A DNA stretch of 64,000 bases from Pseudomonadota bacterium (lineage in GTDB: Bacteria; Pseudomonadota; Alphaproteobacteria; Micavibrionales; UBA1664), in the NCBI GenBank assembly GCA_009926935.1, contig RFNZ01000005.1:62001-126000 (forward strand), in the 5' to 3' direction. Numbering within the stretch: the first letter of the stretch is position 1; every line of letters starts with the position of its first letter. Of this stretch, positions 37,218 to 47,502 are shown piece by piece. The notes beneath the pieces are model-generated. The model saw nothing but the letters and a program-made list of their open reading frames with translations. It had not been told where the DNA came from and did not search any database. The position numbers and the translations under genes were made by a program.

Positions 37218-38072
37218 ATGACACTAAACGCACCCTTCCGTTTCTGCCTCGGTCTCGCCGTGCTTTTTGCAAGCACGACCTGTGCGTTTGCCGGTATGTC
37301 AGGCATGCACCCGCACAGAGCTATTTATGAGGTCTCGCTTTCCTCCGTTCAAAGCGGCGGGCAATTGGTTGATATTCGCGGAAAGATGTATTTCGAGTGG
37401 AAGAAATCATGCGAGTCCTGGACGACGGATCACAGATCGGTCCTGACATACGAATATGCCGATGGCACATCTACCCGTATCAACAGCGACTTCGCTTCTT
37501 ATGAAACGCTGGATGGTAAAGACCTCAGTTTTTCCTCTCGCCGTGAAAATAATGGCGCCCTGATTGAAGAGTTCAGGGGGCATGCCAAACGTGCCGTCGA
37601 TGCCGAGGGTGATGCCGTTTATTCGGTTCCGGATACGCTTAACTTCAAGTTGCCTAAGAATACGTTCTTTCCCATGCAGCATACGGACGAAATTCTGGCT
37701 CGTGCCAATAAAGGCGAACGTTTTTTCAATGCCGCTCTCTTTGATGGGAGCGATGATCAGGGGCCTCAGCTTGTCAATGTTTTTATAGGCCGCAAAGCCG
37801 ACCCTATGAAGGGTTTGAAGGTAAATAAGGATATTGACCTCGGGCTTTTGAAGTCGCCAGCCCATCACATGAGGCTCGCTTTCTTTTCGGCCGAGGATGA
37901 TTCAGCTGCCGCTGAATACGAAATGGATTTGGTGGCACTTGATAATGGTGTGGTCAGCGATATTACGGTCATTTATGACACGTTTACGATTACACAGAAG
38001 CTTGTAGCCCTGCAGAAGGTTGATTTGCCTGCGTGCACCGAAAACTCTGCCTACAATCCATCCAGTCAATAA
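37218..38072 (+). CDS. EipB-family (DUF1849) periplasmic cell-envelope protein
   Basis: 284 aa with a signal peptide ending AFA-G near residue 26. The mature protein begins HPHRAIYEVSLSSVQSG, typical of DUF1849/EipB, and has two cysteines, Cys65 (KSCESW) and Cys273 (LPACTEN). In Brucella EipB the corresponding pair forms a disulfide that closes a beta spiral. EipB is needed for envelope integrity. ATG 37218 is preceded by GGAAAG; ATG 37206 and an earlier TTG are in frame. divK follows 19 nt after the stop, so they may be co-transcribed. Confidence 0.88.
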   Translation: MTLNAPFRFCLGLAVLFASTTCAFAGMSGMHPHRAIYEVSLSSVQSGGQLVDIRGKMYFEWKKSCESWTTDHRSVLTYEYADGTSTRINSDFASYETLDGKDLSFSSRRENNGALIEEFRGHAKRAVDAEGDAVYSVPDTLNFKLPKNTFFPMQHTDEILARANKGERFFNAALFDGSDDQGPQLVNVFIGRKADPMKGLKVNKDIDLGLLKSPAHHMRLAFFSAEDDSAAAEYEMDLVALDNGVVSDITVIYDTFTITQKLVALQKVDLPACTENSAYNPSSQ

Positions 38073-38091
38073 TTTCAAGATTTAGGCAGCC

Positions 38092-38463
38092 ATGAAAAAA
38101 ACCATTCTGATCGTTGAAGACAATGAGCTCAATATGAAGCTTTTCAATGATCTTCTGGAAGCGCACGGCTATGCGACTGTTAAAACCCGTGAAGGTACGC
38201 GTGTACTTGAAATTGCCCGCGAGCATAAGCCGGATCTCATTTTGATGGATATCCAGTTGCCTGAAGTTTCGGGGCTTGATTTGATCCGCTGGCTTAAGGA
38301 AGCGCAGGACCTGAAAACAATACCTGTCATTGCCATTACCGCCTTTGCCATGAAAGGCGATGAGGACCGCATCCGTGAGACAGGGTGCGAGGACTACATT
38401 TCCAAGCCGATCTCCGTGCTTGGATTTATTGAAACCATAAAAAAGCATATTGAAAAAATCTGA
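38092..38463 (+). CDS. divK: Cell-cycle response regulator DivK
   Basis: Single-domain receiver of 123 aa, phospho-acceptor Asp53 in [13 protein letters not shown], with [11 protein letters not shown] at the start, [14 protein letters not shown] and YISKPI. This is the DivK sequence type; in Caulobacter DivK~P controls DivL/CckA and hence CtrA. It sits immediately upstream of pleD, the classic divK-pleD order, 21 nt apart. Confidence 0.94.
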   Translation: MKKTILIVEDNELNMKLFNDLLEAHGYATVKTREGTRVLEIAREHKPDLILMDIQLPEVSGLDLIRWLKEAQDLKTIPVIAITAFAMKGDEDRIRETGCEDYISKPISVLGFIETIKKHIEKI

Positions 38464-38484
38464 AAGTAACAGGATCCAGACGCC

Positions 38485-39912
38485 ATGTCCGCACGCGTGC
38501 TTGTAGTTGATGATATCGCTCCTAACGTTAAGCTTCTTGAAGCGAAGCTGACCTCCGAGTACTACGATGTGATTACGGCCACTTCCGGTGCGCAGGCGCT
38601 CGAGCGGGTTGTTGCGGACAGTCCTGATATCGTTCTTCTGGATGTGATGATGCCTGGTATGGACGGGTTTGAGGTTTGCCGCCGCATCAAATCAAACCCT
38701 GCCATCGCGCATGTCCCTGTTGTCATGGTGACTGCCCTGACCGATGCCACGGACAAGGTAAGGGGGCTTGAAGCGGGGGCTGATGATTTTCTCTCAAAGC
38801 CTGTCAACGATGTGGCTCTGATGGCCCGCGTCAGATCTCTCGTGCGGCTTAAAATGACCGTCGATGAGTGGCGCGCCCGTGAAATGACAGCCAATACGCT
38901 TGGTGTTAGCGGCGAGAGTGCCGGCATCATGACCCAGACAATAGAAAAGGCCAATATCCTTATGGTTGAGGATCAGGCTTTTGAAGCGCAAAAATGCCAG
39001 GAAGCCCTTACGCGTGACCAGCATAAGGTTTTTGCGGTTACGGGCGGCATGGCAGCGCTTGAGCGCGCCAGCGTGACCGATTGTGACCTGATTATTACAT
39101 CTCTTAACCTCCAGAAAGAGGACGGTTTGCGCCTTTGCTCTCATCTGCGCTCGAACGAGAGAACGAGGGCGGTGCCCATCCTTATGATCGGTCAGGAAGA
39201 AGATCTACCTAAAGTAGCCCGCGGGCTTGAGATAGGTGCTAACGACTATATTTTACGACCACTGGACCGTAACGAGCTTTTGGCGCGCGTGCGTACGCAA
39301 ATTCGTCGCAAGCGGTTTCAGGAAAAGCTGAAAACCAACTATGAGGCGTCGCTTAATATGGCGCTTACAGATACTTTGACGGGCCTTTATAACCGGCGAT
39401 ATCTAAACGTTCACCTTGAAAAACTCCTGAAATCGACAGGCGATCAACGCAAGCAAATTGCCGTTTTGATGTTTGATCTCGATAAATTCAAGTCTATCAA
39501 CGATACGTACGGCCATGGCGTGGGTGACGAAGTTTTGAAAAGCTTTGCAGACCGCATCAAGACCCGCATGCGGGGATTTGATCTTCTGGCCCGAACCGGC
39601 GGGGAGGAATTTGTGGCCGTGCTTGTAGGCGTAAGTCCTGAAAAGGCTTGCTTCGTAGCTGAACGTCTTCGCCGCGCCATTGGCAAACGCCCTATGCAGG
39701 TCAACATACCGGATGGACAACTTTCAGTTACAACCTCTGTTGGTGGTGCTTACATTGGTACTGATGTTGCAACCGTGGACGAAGTGCTCGAACGCGCGGA
39801 CCAGCAGCTTTACAAAGCAAAAGAGGGCGGCCGAGACGCCGTCTATTTTGAGGGTATCGGGAAGCTTGAGCCCGCTAATTATGACGAGCCCGAGCGCTCG
39901 ATACTGGAATAA
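38485..39912 (+). CDS. pleD: Response regulator / diguanylate cyclase PleD
   Basis: 475 aa: receiver 1 with phospho-acceptor Asp53 (LLDVMMPGMDG), receiver 2 (about 155-275) that lacks the acceptor (IITSLNLQKEDG), and a GGDEF domain with GGEEF at 372-376 and I-site RGFD at 363-366. The degenerate second receiver is as in Caulobacter PleD and serves dimerisation. Phosphorylation activates c-di-GMP synthesis at the pole during the swarmer-to-stalked change in that model. Confidence 0.95.
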   Translation: MSARVLVVDDIAPNVKLLEAKLTSEYYDVITATSGAQALERVVADSPDIVLLDVMMPGMDGFEVCRRIKSNPAIAHVPVVMVTALTDATDKVRGLEAGADDFLSKPVNDVALMARVRSLVRLKMTVDEWRAREMTANTLGVSGESAGIMTQTIEKANILMVEDQAFEAQKCQEALTRDQHKVFAVTGGMAALERASVTDCDLIITSLNLQKEDGLRLCSHLRSNERTRAVPILMIGQEEDLPKVARGLEIGANDYILRPLDRNELLARVRTQIRRKRFQEKLKTNYEASLNMALTDTLTGLYNRRYLNVHLEKLLKSTGDQRKQIAVLMFDLDKFKSINDTYGHGVGDEVLKSFADRIKTRMRGFDLLARTGGEEFVAVLVGVSPEKACFVAERLRRAIGKRPMQVNIPDGQLSVTTSVGGAYIGTDVATVDEVLERADQQLYKAKEGGRDAVYFEGIGKLEPANYDEPERSILE

Positions 39913-39916
39913 AAAA

Positions 39917-42022
39917 TCAGCTAATTTTAAGCCTGCGGCGAAGGCTTGCCGCGTCTATCCCCCGGGCCCGCAACGAGGCATTGGGATGAGGGTCGCGTTT
40001 GCTGAAGGATCTGAATTGAGTCCAGCCGCACCCCGTATTGCGGGCCAAAAGAGCCTTGCGGAATTTTTTTGCAAGATCCCTGTTGTACAGGCCCTTCCTT
40101 TTGAAAATGGCGAATGCGTGATCCGCCATGCGTTGTGACCATTCGTAGCCATAATAGCCGAACGAGTAGCCGCCAGAGAAAATATGCGTGAAGCTGTTTG
40201 AGAGGATAGAGCCATGCTGAGGCAAAACTGTCTTGCCGCTTAAAACCGATCGCTCATACGCGCTTACGCTGCGCAGGCGCGGATAAAAATCCAGATGCCA
40301 TGCGACGTCCAAATAACAGCGATGGAGATGGTGTAGAAGGCCTATCCCTGCCATAAAATTGCGGGATTGAGAGATGGCCTTCACCATTGAACGCGGCATC
40401 GGGCGCCCTGTTTCGTAGTGCCTTCCTATCATTCTGAGCGTTTCGGGTTCCGTCACCCAGTTTTCTTGAATGATTGAGGGAAGTTCAACCAAATCCGTAT
40501 CGACGTTTGTGCCGCTGATGGTTGGTGATTTTACTTCTGTCAAAAGCTCATGCAAGGCGTGGCCGCCCTCGTGGAAAAGAACCTTGACGTCTTCTATTGT
40601 CAGAAGGGCCGGTTTTCCGCCTTTGGGGTGTTCGAAATTGCAGGAAATATTCGCTATTGGTTTTCCTTCGGATCCATCACGCAGGATTCGGCGGTTGCGG
40701 AGCGGCATCATCCAGGCACCTGACTCTTTCCCGTCACGGCTGAATAGATCGAACTCGACGGTTCCCAGATTACTGCCAGTTGCCCTATCGAAAACTTCAA
40801 AAACGCGTGTTTCAAGCGGGCCTTGACCTGCTGGCGTGCGGTCATGGAATGAGATATCGAAGAGTTTTTTGCAATGTTCAAAGAACCCTTTTAATACCTG
40901 TTCGACAGGCAAGTACTCTTTTACGGCTTCGGTATCTAGTCCGAAGCGAGTGACTTTCATTTTCTCGATATAGTAAGCGATATCCCATGGCTCGACCGTT
41001 TCGATACCATCTGTTTCGCGTGCGAAGGCGGTAATATCCTGAAATTCGGACTCGGCCGCGGCTTTTGTTGCTTCAAGAAGATGATCCAGAAACGGTTTTA
41101 CATCGGTAACCTTGAGCAGCATGCGGTTGCCTGCGCATTCATGCGCATGGGATTTATACCCAAGTAGCTGCGCGTGTTCATAACGCAGGCGCGCTATTTC
41201 CATGACTAGCGGGGTGTTGTCAGCCCCTTCCGTAGAGCCTCTTTCTGTAAACCGCGTCCATAATCTGCGACGAAGTTTACGGTCTTTGAGCCGTGGCATC
41301 ACCGGCGATGAAGACATGAAAAAGTCACCACCCGCGGTGGTTTCCAACGTCAGGGCATATTTACCAGCGTATCCTCTGCTCTCGGCTTCCTGTTGTGCTT
41401 TTGCGATGGTTTCCTCAGACAGGCCGTCGAGCTCATCCGCAGTTTTGACGATGATTACTGTCTGTGCCTTGTGCCTTTTTAAATTGTTTTCGTAGTCCAG
41501 AGAGAGCTGCATTAGGCGGGTATTGATATCCCGTATCCTTTTGCGGCCTTTGGCGTCCAGCTTGACCCCGCAGCCAACAAAGCTGCTGTGGTACATGCTG
41601 ACCAGCATCTCGCGCTGTTTACCGAGCTTTAGATTTTTGATGTTTTTTTGCAGTCTCGCCATCACGCGAAAGAGTCCGCGATCCTGATAGGTGTTGAAAA
41701 TATGTTCGAGGTAAGCAAAACCAAAGCGGTCGGCTACGGCGTACATTTCTGGCGTGGCATTTGTGTAAAGCCTTGCATAGAATCGGCGCATTTCCGCATC
41801 CAGCTCTTCGTCATGCGTCTCCAAGTCCTGGATGAGGCTGAAATCAGGCTTGGCGGATTTTTTGAGATGTTCGATCCTGAGACGGGCTTTGGTCAGGGCC
41901 AGAAGCATGCGTTCGTAGTAAGCCTGAGGGCTGTCTTCCTGCAGAGGAAGACTCATAGGGAGTTCCGCCATCTCTCGCAGATGGTCGTCCAAAGCGACAC
42001 TTTTCGCCTGGTGTCGTTGCAT
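39917..42022 (-). CDS. M3-family metallopeptidase (oligopeptidase A/Dcp-like)
   Basis: 701-aa zinc peptidase that degrades oligopeptides in the cytoplasm (no signal peptide). Zinc-binding HEGGH at residues 484-488 in LFHEGGHALHELL and the third ligand likely Glu513 (VELPS). Overall helical with the C-terminal FSGGYSFGYYGYEWSQRMADHAF block of the family. The length agrees with OpdA/Dcp. The tail after this block, rich in Lys and Arg, is longer than usual and the sequence is otherwise divergent, so OpdA versus Dcp is open. Convergent with pleD. Confidence 0.87.
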   Translation of the reverse strand: MQRHQAKSVALDDHLREMAELPMSLPLQEDSPQAYYERMLLALTKARLRIEHLKKSAKPDFSLIQDLETHDEELDAEMRRFYARLYTNATPEMYAVADRFGFAYLEHIFNTYQDRGLFRVMARLQKNIKNLKLGKQREMLVSMYHSSFVGCGVKLDAKGRKRIRDINTRLMQLSLDYENNLKRHKAQTVIIVKTADELDGLSEETIAKAQQEAESRGYAGKYALTLETTAGGDFFMSSSPVMPRLKDRKLRRRLWTRFTERGSTEGADNTPLVMEIARLRYEHAQLLGYKSHAHECAGNRMLLKVTDVKPFLDHLLEATKAAAESEFQDITAFARETDGIETVEPWDIAYYIEKMKVTRFGLDTEAVKEYLPVEQVLKGFFEHCKKLFDISFHDRTPAGQGPLETRVFEVFDRATGSNLGTVEFDLFSRDGKESGAWMMPLRNRRILRDGSEGKPIANISCNFEHPKGGKPALLTIEDVKVLFHEGGHALHELLTEVKSPTISGTNVDTDLVELPSIIQENWVTEPETLRMIGRHYETGRPMPRSMVKAISQSRNFMAGIGLLHHLHRCYLDVAWHLDFYPRLRSVSAYERSVLSGKTVLPQHGSILSNSFTHIFSGGYSFGYYGYEWSQRMADHAFAIFKRKGLYNRDLAKKFRKALLARNTGCGWTQFRSFSKRDPHPNASLRARGIDAASLRRRLKIS

Positions 42023-42090
42023 TCCTATTTCCCTGTTTTTTTATCGTTACCTGTTCTGTAGCAGGTTTGGGCAGGTGCAGCAATCGGCCA

Positions 42091-42122
42091 AAAAATAAGC
42101 CGCCGTGGGGGCACGGCGGCTT
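42091..42122 (-). terminator. Terminator of ndk
   Basis: AAGCCGCCGTG and CACGGCGGCTT form a perfect 11-bp stem around GGGG (CCCC on the minus strand). On the minus strand it is followed by ATTTTTT; on the plus strand by TTTCTTT, so it may work in both directions. Confidence 0.82.
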
Positions 42123-42180
42123 TCTTTGTGTGCACTGGCAACAATTGGGGAATTATTGCGCTATCACAAAGCTTGTTCGT

Positions 42181-42603
42181 TTAACCAACGATCTCAGCAC
42201 CTGCAAAGAAGTAGCTGATTTCAATGGCTGCGTTCTCCTGGCTGTCAGACCCATGGACCGAGTTTTCGCCAATCGAGAGTGCGAAATCTTTGCGGATGGT
42301 ACCATCGGCTGCCTGGGCCGGGTTGGTGGCACCCATCACTTCGCGGTTTTTGAGAACGGCGTTTTCGCCTTCCAGCACCTGTACGACGACAGGACCGGAG
42401 ATCATGAAGCTTACGAGTTCGCCAAAGAAAGGGCGCTCTTTGTGGACGGCATAAAATGTTTCAGCGTCCTTACGTGACATTTGAATACGTTTTTGCGCGA
42501 CGATGCGCAGACCTGCGCGCTCAAGGCGGTCGCATATGGCACCGGTCAGGTTACGCTTGGTTGCGTCTGGTTTTATAATGGAGAAGGTCCGTTCAAGGGC
42601 CAT
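42181..42603 (-). CDS. ndk: Nucleoside diphosphate kinase
   Basis: Phosphorylates NDPs to NTPs. 140 aa starting [18 protein letters not shown], with catalytic His117 in ENSVHGSDS and the [17 protein letters not shown] block. Followed by a strong terminator. A CtrA-type motif lies about 110 nt upstream of its start. Confidence 0.96.
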   Translation of the reverse strand: MALERTFSIIKPDATKRNLTGAICDRLERAGLRIVAQKRIQMSRKDAETFYAVHKERPFFGELVSFMISGPVVVQVLEGENAVLKNREVMGATNPAQAADGTIRKDFALSIGENSVHGSDSQENAAIEISYFFAGAEIVG

Positions 42604-42710
42604 GACATGTTCCTATGGATCGATGTTGCTTTCGGGCCTCTTATATAGAGCCCAGTCTCCCGCAGCGCAATAGAAACACGCGGCTATGCATAGGGCATTT
42701 TTTAGGCGGC

Positions 42711-42726
42711 TTAATGTTTACTTAAC
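42711..42726 (+). promoter_or_regulatory. CtrA-type site upstream of ndk
   Basis: Exact TTAA-N7-TTAAC: TTAA at 42711-42714, seven bases, TTAAC at 42722-42726. It stands in the 160-nt gap between ndk and pdxY, about 110 nt before the ndk start (minus strand). Confidence 0.4.
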
Positions 42727-42763
42727 AGGAAAACCGACATCTATTTAAGAATAAACAAAGTTT

Positions 42764-43633
42764 CTAGGGTATGGCAGTCGCAGAAAAGCGGGGTTTTCGA
42801 GAATCGTCCTCTATTAACATCAGGGTGTCCTGATTTTCAATAATGCACAACTCTCGGCCTTTTGTGGCTTCAAGTACGCTGTAGATGCCATGGCAGGTTC
42901 GTTCCAGCGCTTTTTGATCAGAGTGGCCGCCCAGAATATAGCCTAGGTAGAGGGCTGTTGTCAGATCTCCCGTACCGTTCGGCATGGGTGTTAAGTTTAG
43001 ATAAGGTGTTGTAATTGAATATAAATCTCCTTTTTTACTGGATGTCATCATCTGGACAGTGTTACTGGGCCCCGCGTTATGCATAAGGCTGGTTACCAGC
43101 ACGGTATTTACGCCTGCTGTGTGGAGCTCCACGCATGCCTTACGAGCTTCCTCCAAAGACAGGATGGTTGTGCCCGTCAGTTGTTCGAGCTCGAACAGGT
43201 TGGGCGTCATGATGTCGGCTATGCGGCTTGCTTTATCACGAAAGAGCGCGGGGATATCGGGTTTTACGAAAAGCCCGCGCCCGACATCGCCCATGACCGG
43301 ATCGCAACAATAGAGGCAGGCGGGATTGTGCGCTTTGATTTCTGCTACTGTCTCAAGGATGACATTGCCAAGACTGGCGTCCCCGAGATAGCCGGAGAGC
43401 ACGGCATCGAAAGAGTAAAGGACGCCGAGGGCGCGCAGGCCATTGATAAGGTTGCGTATATGCGTTTCCGAAAATACATCCCCCGTCCAGCTTCCGTAAC
43501 CTGGGTGGTTGGAAAACTGTACCGTATTGATGGCAGTTACATCAAAGCCCATGCGCTGCAAAGGGAAAACCGCGGCACGGTTACCGACATATCCGTGTGC
43601 TACGTGCGACTGGATGGATAAAATGCGTTTCAT
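42764..43633 (-). CDS. pdxY: Pyridoxal kinase
   Basis: Phosphorylates pyridoxal in vitamin B6 salvage. 289 aa from ATG 43633 ([20 protein letters not shown]); the frame extends to 43690 but that would overlap the divergent msrB start. Ribokinase-type motifs: [25 protein letters not shown] and [13 protein letters not shown] with the catalytic Asp. Length fits PdxY. Confidence 0.94.
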   Translation of the reverse strand: MKRILSIQSHVAHGYVGNRAAVFPLQRMGFDVTAINTVQFSNHPGYGSWTGDVFSETHIRNLINGLRALGVLYSFDAVLSGYLGDASLGNVILETVAEIKAHNPACLYCCDPVMGDVGRGLFVKPDIPALFRDKASRIADIMTPNLFELEQLTGTTILSLEEARKACVELHTAGVNTVLVTSLMHNAGPSNTVQMMTSSKKGDLYSITTPYLNLTPMPNGTGDLTTALYLGYILGGHSDQKALERTCHGIYSVLEATKGRELCIIENQDTLMLIEDDSRKPRFSATAIP

Positions 43634-43683
43634 GCCTATATGGTTAGCGTAACCAAAGCGCAGCCACAAACGTAATATAAAGT

Positions 43684-44166
43684 ATGACAAGACGCACTTT
43701 CATAGCCACATTGCTTGCGGCCACTGCCATTGCCGCCGTTCCCCGCTTTCTTGTGGCTGGCGACAGTTTCAAGGAGTTTGCCGTGACTAAGTCCGATGAA
43801 GAATGGAAAGCCCAACTAACCCCCGAAGCCTACAAAGTGCTTAGGAAGCATGGTACAGAGCCTTCGGGTACCAGCCCGCTAAACTACGAGAAACGTAAAG
43901 GCGTATTTCATTGCGCAGGTTGTGACTGGCCTTTGTATTCATCGGATGCAAAGTTTGAATCCGGTACCGGCTGGCCATCTTTTTTTGAGCCGATCAATGA
44001 TAAGGCTCTCGGGCTGAGTGTTGATCACAGGCTTTTCTATCCAAGGGATGAGGTCCATTGTGCCCATTGCGGCGGGCATTTGGGCCATGTTTTTGATGAC
44101 GGGCCGCCACCAACGGGCAAACGCTATTGCATGAACGGCGTAGCTATGACATTCAAGCCCTTGTGA
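43684..44166 (+). CDS. msrB: Exported methionine-R-sulfoxide reductase MsrB
   Basis: Repairs methionine-R-sulfoxide. 160 aa: N-terminal MTRRTFIATLL resembles a twin-arginine signal, followed by a hydrophobic stretch ending VAG near residue 26, so the enzyme is probably periplasmic. Zinc ligands Cys77, Cys80, Cys126 and Cys129; catalytic Cys149 in KRYCMNG (many members have RYCIN or RYCVN). FESGTGWPSF is the substrate-binding block. Divergent from pdxY; the stop overlaps the next start (GTGA). Confidence 0.92.
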   Translation: MTRRTFIATLLAATAIAAVPRFLVAGDSFKEFAVTKSDEEWKAQLTPEAYKVLRKHGTEPSGTSPLNYEKRKGVFHCAGCDWPLYSSDAKFESGTGWPSFFEPINDKALGLSVDHRLFYPRDEVHCAHCGGHLGHVFDDGPPPTGKRYCMNGVAMTFKPL

Positions 44167-44855
44167 ATCTTGAAGAACGCCTCATTTACCGGGATGGGCT
44201 GATGCTCATCCTTGATAAACCTTTCGGCATTCCCGTCCATGCGGGGCCGGGGGGTGGGCCCAACCTTGAAGATGGGTTCGACGCCCTGCGCTATGGCTTT
44301 CCCAATCCGCCTGCGCTTGCGCACCGGCTTGACCGCGATACATCGGGTTGCCTGATTTTGGGCCGTCACCGCAAGGCGCTTGCGCGGCTTGGCAAGCTGT
44401 TTCAGGAAGGGCGGATTGAAAAAACGTATCTCGCGGTTTTGCCTGTTGTGCCTGAAGAGCGGGAAGGGACCATTGATGCGCCGCTTGCCAAAGTGCACAA
44501 GCACAAGGGTTGGAAGATGAAGGTGGCCGAAAAAGGCGATGCCGATATTCAGGCTGCCCTCACCGATTATAAGGTTTTATCGGAGGCTGAGGGGCAAAGC
44601 CTTATTGCGTTCTTACCCAAAACGGGCCGAACGCACCAATTGCGGGTGCATAGTATGGCGGCTTTTGGAGCCCCGATTTTGGGCGATACCATTTACGGCG
44701 ATGAGACCGCCCGCCAGCAGCCAAGGTTATATTTGCATGCGGCGCGTATTGTGGTGCCCCTTTATGCCAATAAGCCTGCTATTGTGGCCGAAGCGCAATT
44801 ACCTCAAGAATTCAAAAGAATTCAGGCGGTTGCCAAGTGGGATGGCAGGCTGTAA
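44163..44855 (+). CDS. RluA-family pseudouridine synthase
   Basis: Converts uridine to pseudouridine in rRNA or tRNA; the target site is not readable. About 230 aa from GTG 44163 overlapping the msrB stop; an in-frame TTG at 44127 would need 40 nt more overlap. Catalytic Asp in AHRLDRDTSGCLILGR, then GRIEKTYLAVL and the KTGRTHQLRVH motif. No S4 domain is present at the N-terminus, as in the RluA/RluC-like short group. Confidence 0.88.
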   Translation: MNLEERLIYRDGLMLILDKPFGIPVHAGPGGGPNLEDGFDALRYGFPNPPALAHRLDRDTSGCLILGRHRKALARLGKLFQEGRIEKTYLAVLPVVPEEREGTIDAPLAKVHKHKGWKMKVAEKGDADIQAALTDYKVLSEAEGQSLIAFLPKTGRTHQLRVHSMAAFGAPILGDTIYGDETARQQPRLYLHAARIVVPLYANKPAIVAEAQLPQEFKRIQAVAKWDGRL

Positions 44856-44889
44856 ATTCCTATTCGTCAAACTTTACTTGGGTATGTTT

Positions 44890-45264
44890 ATGACTCACGA
44901 GCGTCCTTTATCACCGCATCTTCAAGTTTATAAACCGCAAATTACGTCCGTTTTATCCATTCTTCATCGCATTACAGGCGTTGTTTTGTGCCTTGGGCTT
45001 TTTGTGTTGGGCTGGTGGCTTTTGGCGGCGGCTTCAGGCCCAGAGGCTTATGCGACTTTCCAGTCTGTCGCGGGCTCCCCTATTGGTATCATTGCCCTAG
45101 TCGGCTGGTCGTTTGCCCTGTTTTATCATTTGTGTTCGGGCGTGCGGCATTTGCTGATGGATACGGGCCTGTTTTTCAGCATCCCAGAAGTTTATAAAAG
45201 TGGCTATGCCACGCTGGCTGCTGCGGCCTTGATTACGGCCATGTTCTGGATTGCTTACCTTTAA
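44890..45264 (+). CDS. sdhC: Succinate dehydrogenase cytochrome b556 subunit
   Basis: Membrane anchor binding heme b and quinone. 124 aa starting MTHERPLSPHLQVYKP and continuing SVLSILHRITGV, the family signature, with the heme-ligand His in FYHLCSGVRHLLMD and three membrane helices. ATG 44884 (two codons earlier) is also possible. First gene of sdhCDAB, 34 nt after the pseudouridine synthase gene. Confidence 0.94.
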   Translation: MTHERPLSPHLQVYKPQITSVLSILHRITGVVLCLGLFVLGWWLLAAASGPEAYATFQSVAGSPIGIIALVGWSFALFYHLCSGVRHLLMDTGLFFSIPEVYKSGYATLAAAALITAMFWIAYL

Positions 45265-45273
45265 GGATTTGTC

Positions 45274-45684
45274 ATGAAACAACCTGCTTCTTTGCTAAAA
45301 TGGAATAAGGGGGGCTTGAAGCACCCGATGGCCCGCGCGCGCGGGCTTGGCGCCGGCGGCGGGGCCGTGCACCACTGGGTCATGCAGCGCATTACATCCG
45401 TGTTTGCGGTGCCGCTCACCTTCTGGCTTTGCGCGGCTGTTGCGGGGCACGTCCATGCCGATTATGCCACGTTTACGGCCTGGCTCGCGCAGCCCATGAA
45501 CGCCGTTTTGATGATTTTATCGGTCCTTACCTTTACGTACCATGCAGCCCAAGGTTTGCAGGTTGTGTTTGAAGATTATCTCCACAACGAAGCCCTGAAA
45601 ATGTTCAAGCTGGTTGCCATGAAGCTTATCATGATTGGCTTGGCCGTTGCGTCCGTTTTTGCCGTTTTAAAAATAGCCCTCTGA
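45274..45684 (+). CDS. sdhD: Succinate dehydrogenase membrane anchor subunit
   Basis: 136 aa with three membrane helices. Starts with a basic segment, then [26 protein letters not shown], typical alphaproteobacterial SdhD, and the heme-ligand His and Asp in [18 protein letters not shown]. Starts 9 nt after sdhC. Confidence 0.93.
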   Translation: MKQPASLLKWNKGGLKHPMARARGLGAGGGAVHHWVMQRITSVFAVPLTFWLCAAVAGHVHADYATFTAWLAQPMNAVLMILSVLTFTYHAAQGLQVVFEDYLHNEALKMFKLVAMKLIMIGLAVASVFAVLKIAL

Positions 45685-45694
45685 AAGTTTGCCA

Positions 45695-47485
45695 ATGACC
45701 CAAGCTTACGAAATCACCAATCACGAATATGATGTTGTTATTGTGGGGGCTGGCGGTGCCGGCTTGCGCGCAGCCCTTGGTATGGGGGAGCGGGGCCTGA
45801 AAGCCGCCTGTATTTCAAAAGTATTTCCGACCCGTTCGCACACGGTTGCAGCGCAGGGCGGTATCTCGGCGGCGCTGGCCAATGGCGGCGAGGATGACTG
45901 GCGCTGGCACTTTTTTGATACGGTCAAAGGTTCTGACTGGTTGGGCGATCAGGACGCCATTGAGTATATGTGCCGTGAGGCGATACCAGCGGTTATCGAG
46001 CTTGAGCATTACGGCATGCCGTTCTCAAGATTTGAAAATGGTAAAATCTATCAGCGCCCCTTCGGCGGCCACACAACGCATCAAGGCAAGGGTATGGCCC
46101 TGCGCGCCTGCGCGGCTGCTGACCGTACGGGCCACGCCATGCTGCACACGCTTTACCAGCAATCGCTGAAGCACAAGGTCGAGTTTTTTGTCGAATACTT
46201 CGCGCTTGATCTCATTATGGCGGATGACGGGTCATGCGTTGGTGTCATGGCCCTTGATATGATGACGGGTACCATCCACCGTTTCCGTGCGCACCAAGTT
46301 GTGCTTGCGACAGGTGGTTATGGCCGCGCATACTTCTCCTGTACCTCCGCACACACCTGTACGGGGGATGGTGGCGGTATGGTTCTCCGTGCCGGTTTGC
46401 CCCTGCAAGACATGGAATTTACGCAGTTCCACCCGACAGGCATTTACGGCGCTGGCTGCCTCATTACCGAGGGTGTGCGCGGCGAGGGCGGGTACCTGAC
46501 CAACAGCAATGGCGAACGCTTTATGGAGCGTTATGCGCCGACCGCCAAGGATCTTGCATCACGCGACGTTGTTTCCCGCGCGATGACCATCGAGGTGCGC
46601 GAAGGCCGCGGCGTTGGTAAAAACCGCGATCATATCCACTTGCATCTTGAACACCTTGGTGCAGATGTCATTCACAAGCGCCTTCCCGGCATTGCCGAAA
46701 CGGCCAAAATTTTTGCAGGAGTCGATGTGACGCGCGAGCCCATCCCCGTGCTGCCGACTGTGCACTACAACATGGGCGGTATTCCTACCAATCACATGAC
46801 GGAAGTGGTGAGCCCAGTGACAGGCGACCCAGACCGCATCGTGCCCGGCCTTATGGCGATTGGGGAAGCGGCTTGCGTATCAGTCCATGGTGCAAACCGC
46901 CTTGGGACCAATTCGCTGCTTGATCTGGTGGTGTTTGGCCGCGCGGCCGCTATCCGCGCCGCGCAGACAGTTGTGCCTGGCACGCCGCACCGTGCCTTGG
47001 GTGCCGATACAGGCGAGCGTGCGATTGCCCGTCTTGACCATTACCGCCACGCGAAGGGCGGCTTACGCCCTTCGGATTTACGTCTTGATATGCAGAAGAC
47101 GATGCAGACGCATTGTGCCGTTTTCAGGGATGGTCCATCGCTTACCGAAGGTGTTCAGAAAATCGATGCCCTGTTCCAGCGTAAGGCTGAATTGGGCGTG
47201 ACCGACCGCAGCTTGATTTTTAATACCGATCTTGTCGAGACACTCGAGCTTGATAACTTGATGGGCCAGGCCGTTGCATCCATCCATTCCGCGGCCAACC
47301 GCACGGAGAGCCGCGGTGCCCACGCCCGCGAGGATTATTCCAAACGCGATGATAAAAACTGGATGAAACATTCAACCGTTTGGGTCAATGACCGCGGTGG
47401 CGTCAAGATGGGGGATCGCCCTGTGCATTTATACACGCTGACCAAAGACGTTGAAGCGATACCGCCCAAAGAGCGCGTTTATTAA
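45695..47485 (+). CDS. sdhA: Succinate dehydrogenase flavoprotein subunit
   Basis: Oxidises succinate to fumarate with covalent FAD. 596 aa: [18 protein letters not shown] loop, FAD-attachment His in [15 protein letters not shown], active-site region [20 protein letters not shown], the [21 protein letters not shown] block and the C-terminal [23 protein letters not shown] 45695 is preferred over the TTG 6 nt upstream. Together with sdhCDB it forms complex II. Confidence 0.97.
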   Translation: MTQAYEITNHEYDVVIVGAGGAGLRAALGMGERGLKAACISKVFPTRSHTVAAQGGISAALANGGEDDWRWHFFDTVKGSDWLGDQDAIEYMCREAIPAVIELEHYGMPFSRFENGKIYQRPFGGHTTHQGKGMALRACAAADRTGHAMLHTLYQQSLKHKVEFFVEYFALDLIMADDGSCVGVMALDMMTGTIHRFRAHQVVLATGGYGRAYFSCTSAHTCTGDGGGMVLRAGLPLQDMEFTQFHPTGIYGAGCLITEGVRGEGGYLTNSNGERFMERYAPTAKDLASRDVVSRAMTIEVREGRGVGKNRDHIHLHLEHLGADVIHKRLPGIAETAKIFAGVDVTREPIPVLPTVHYNMGGIPTNHMTEVVSPVTGDPDRIVPGLMAIGEAACVSVHGANRLGTNSLLDLVVFGRAAAIRAAQTVVPGTPHRALGADTGERAIARLDHYRHAKGGLRPSDLRLDMQKTMQTHCAVFRDGPSLTEGVQKIDALFQRKAELGVTDRSLIFNTDLVETLELDNLMGQAVASIHSAANRTESRGAHAREDYSKRDDKNWMKHSTVWVNDRGGVKMGDRPVHLYTLTKDVEAIPPKERVY

Positions 47486-47502
47486 GGTTGAAAGAGGATA
47501 CC

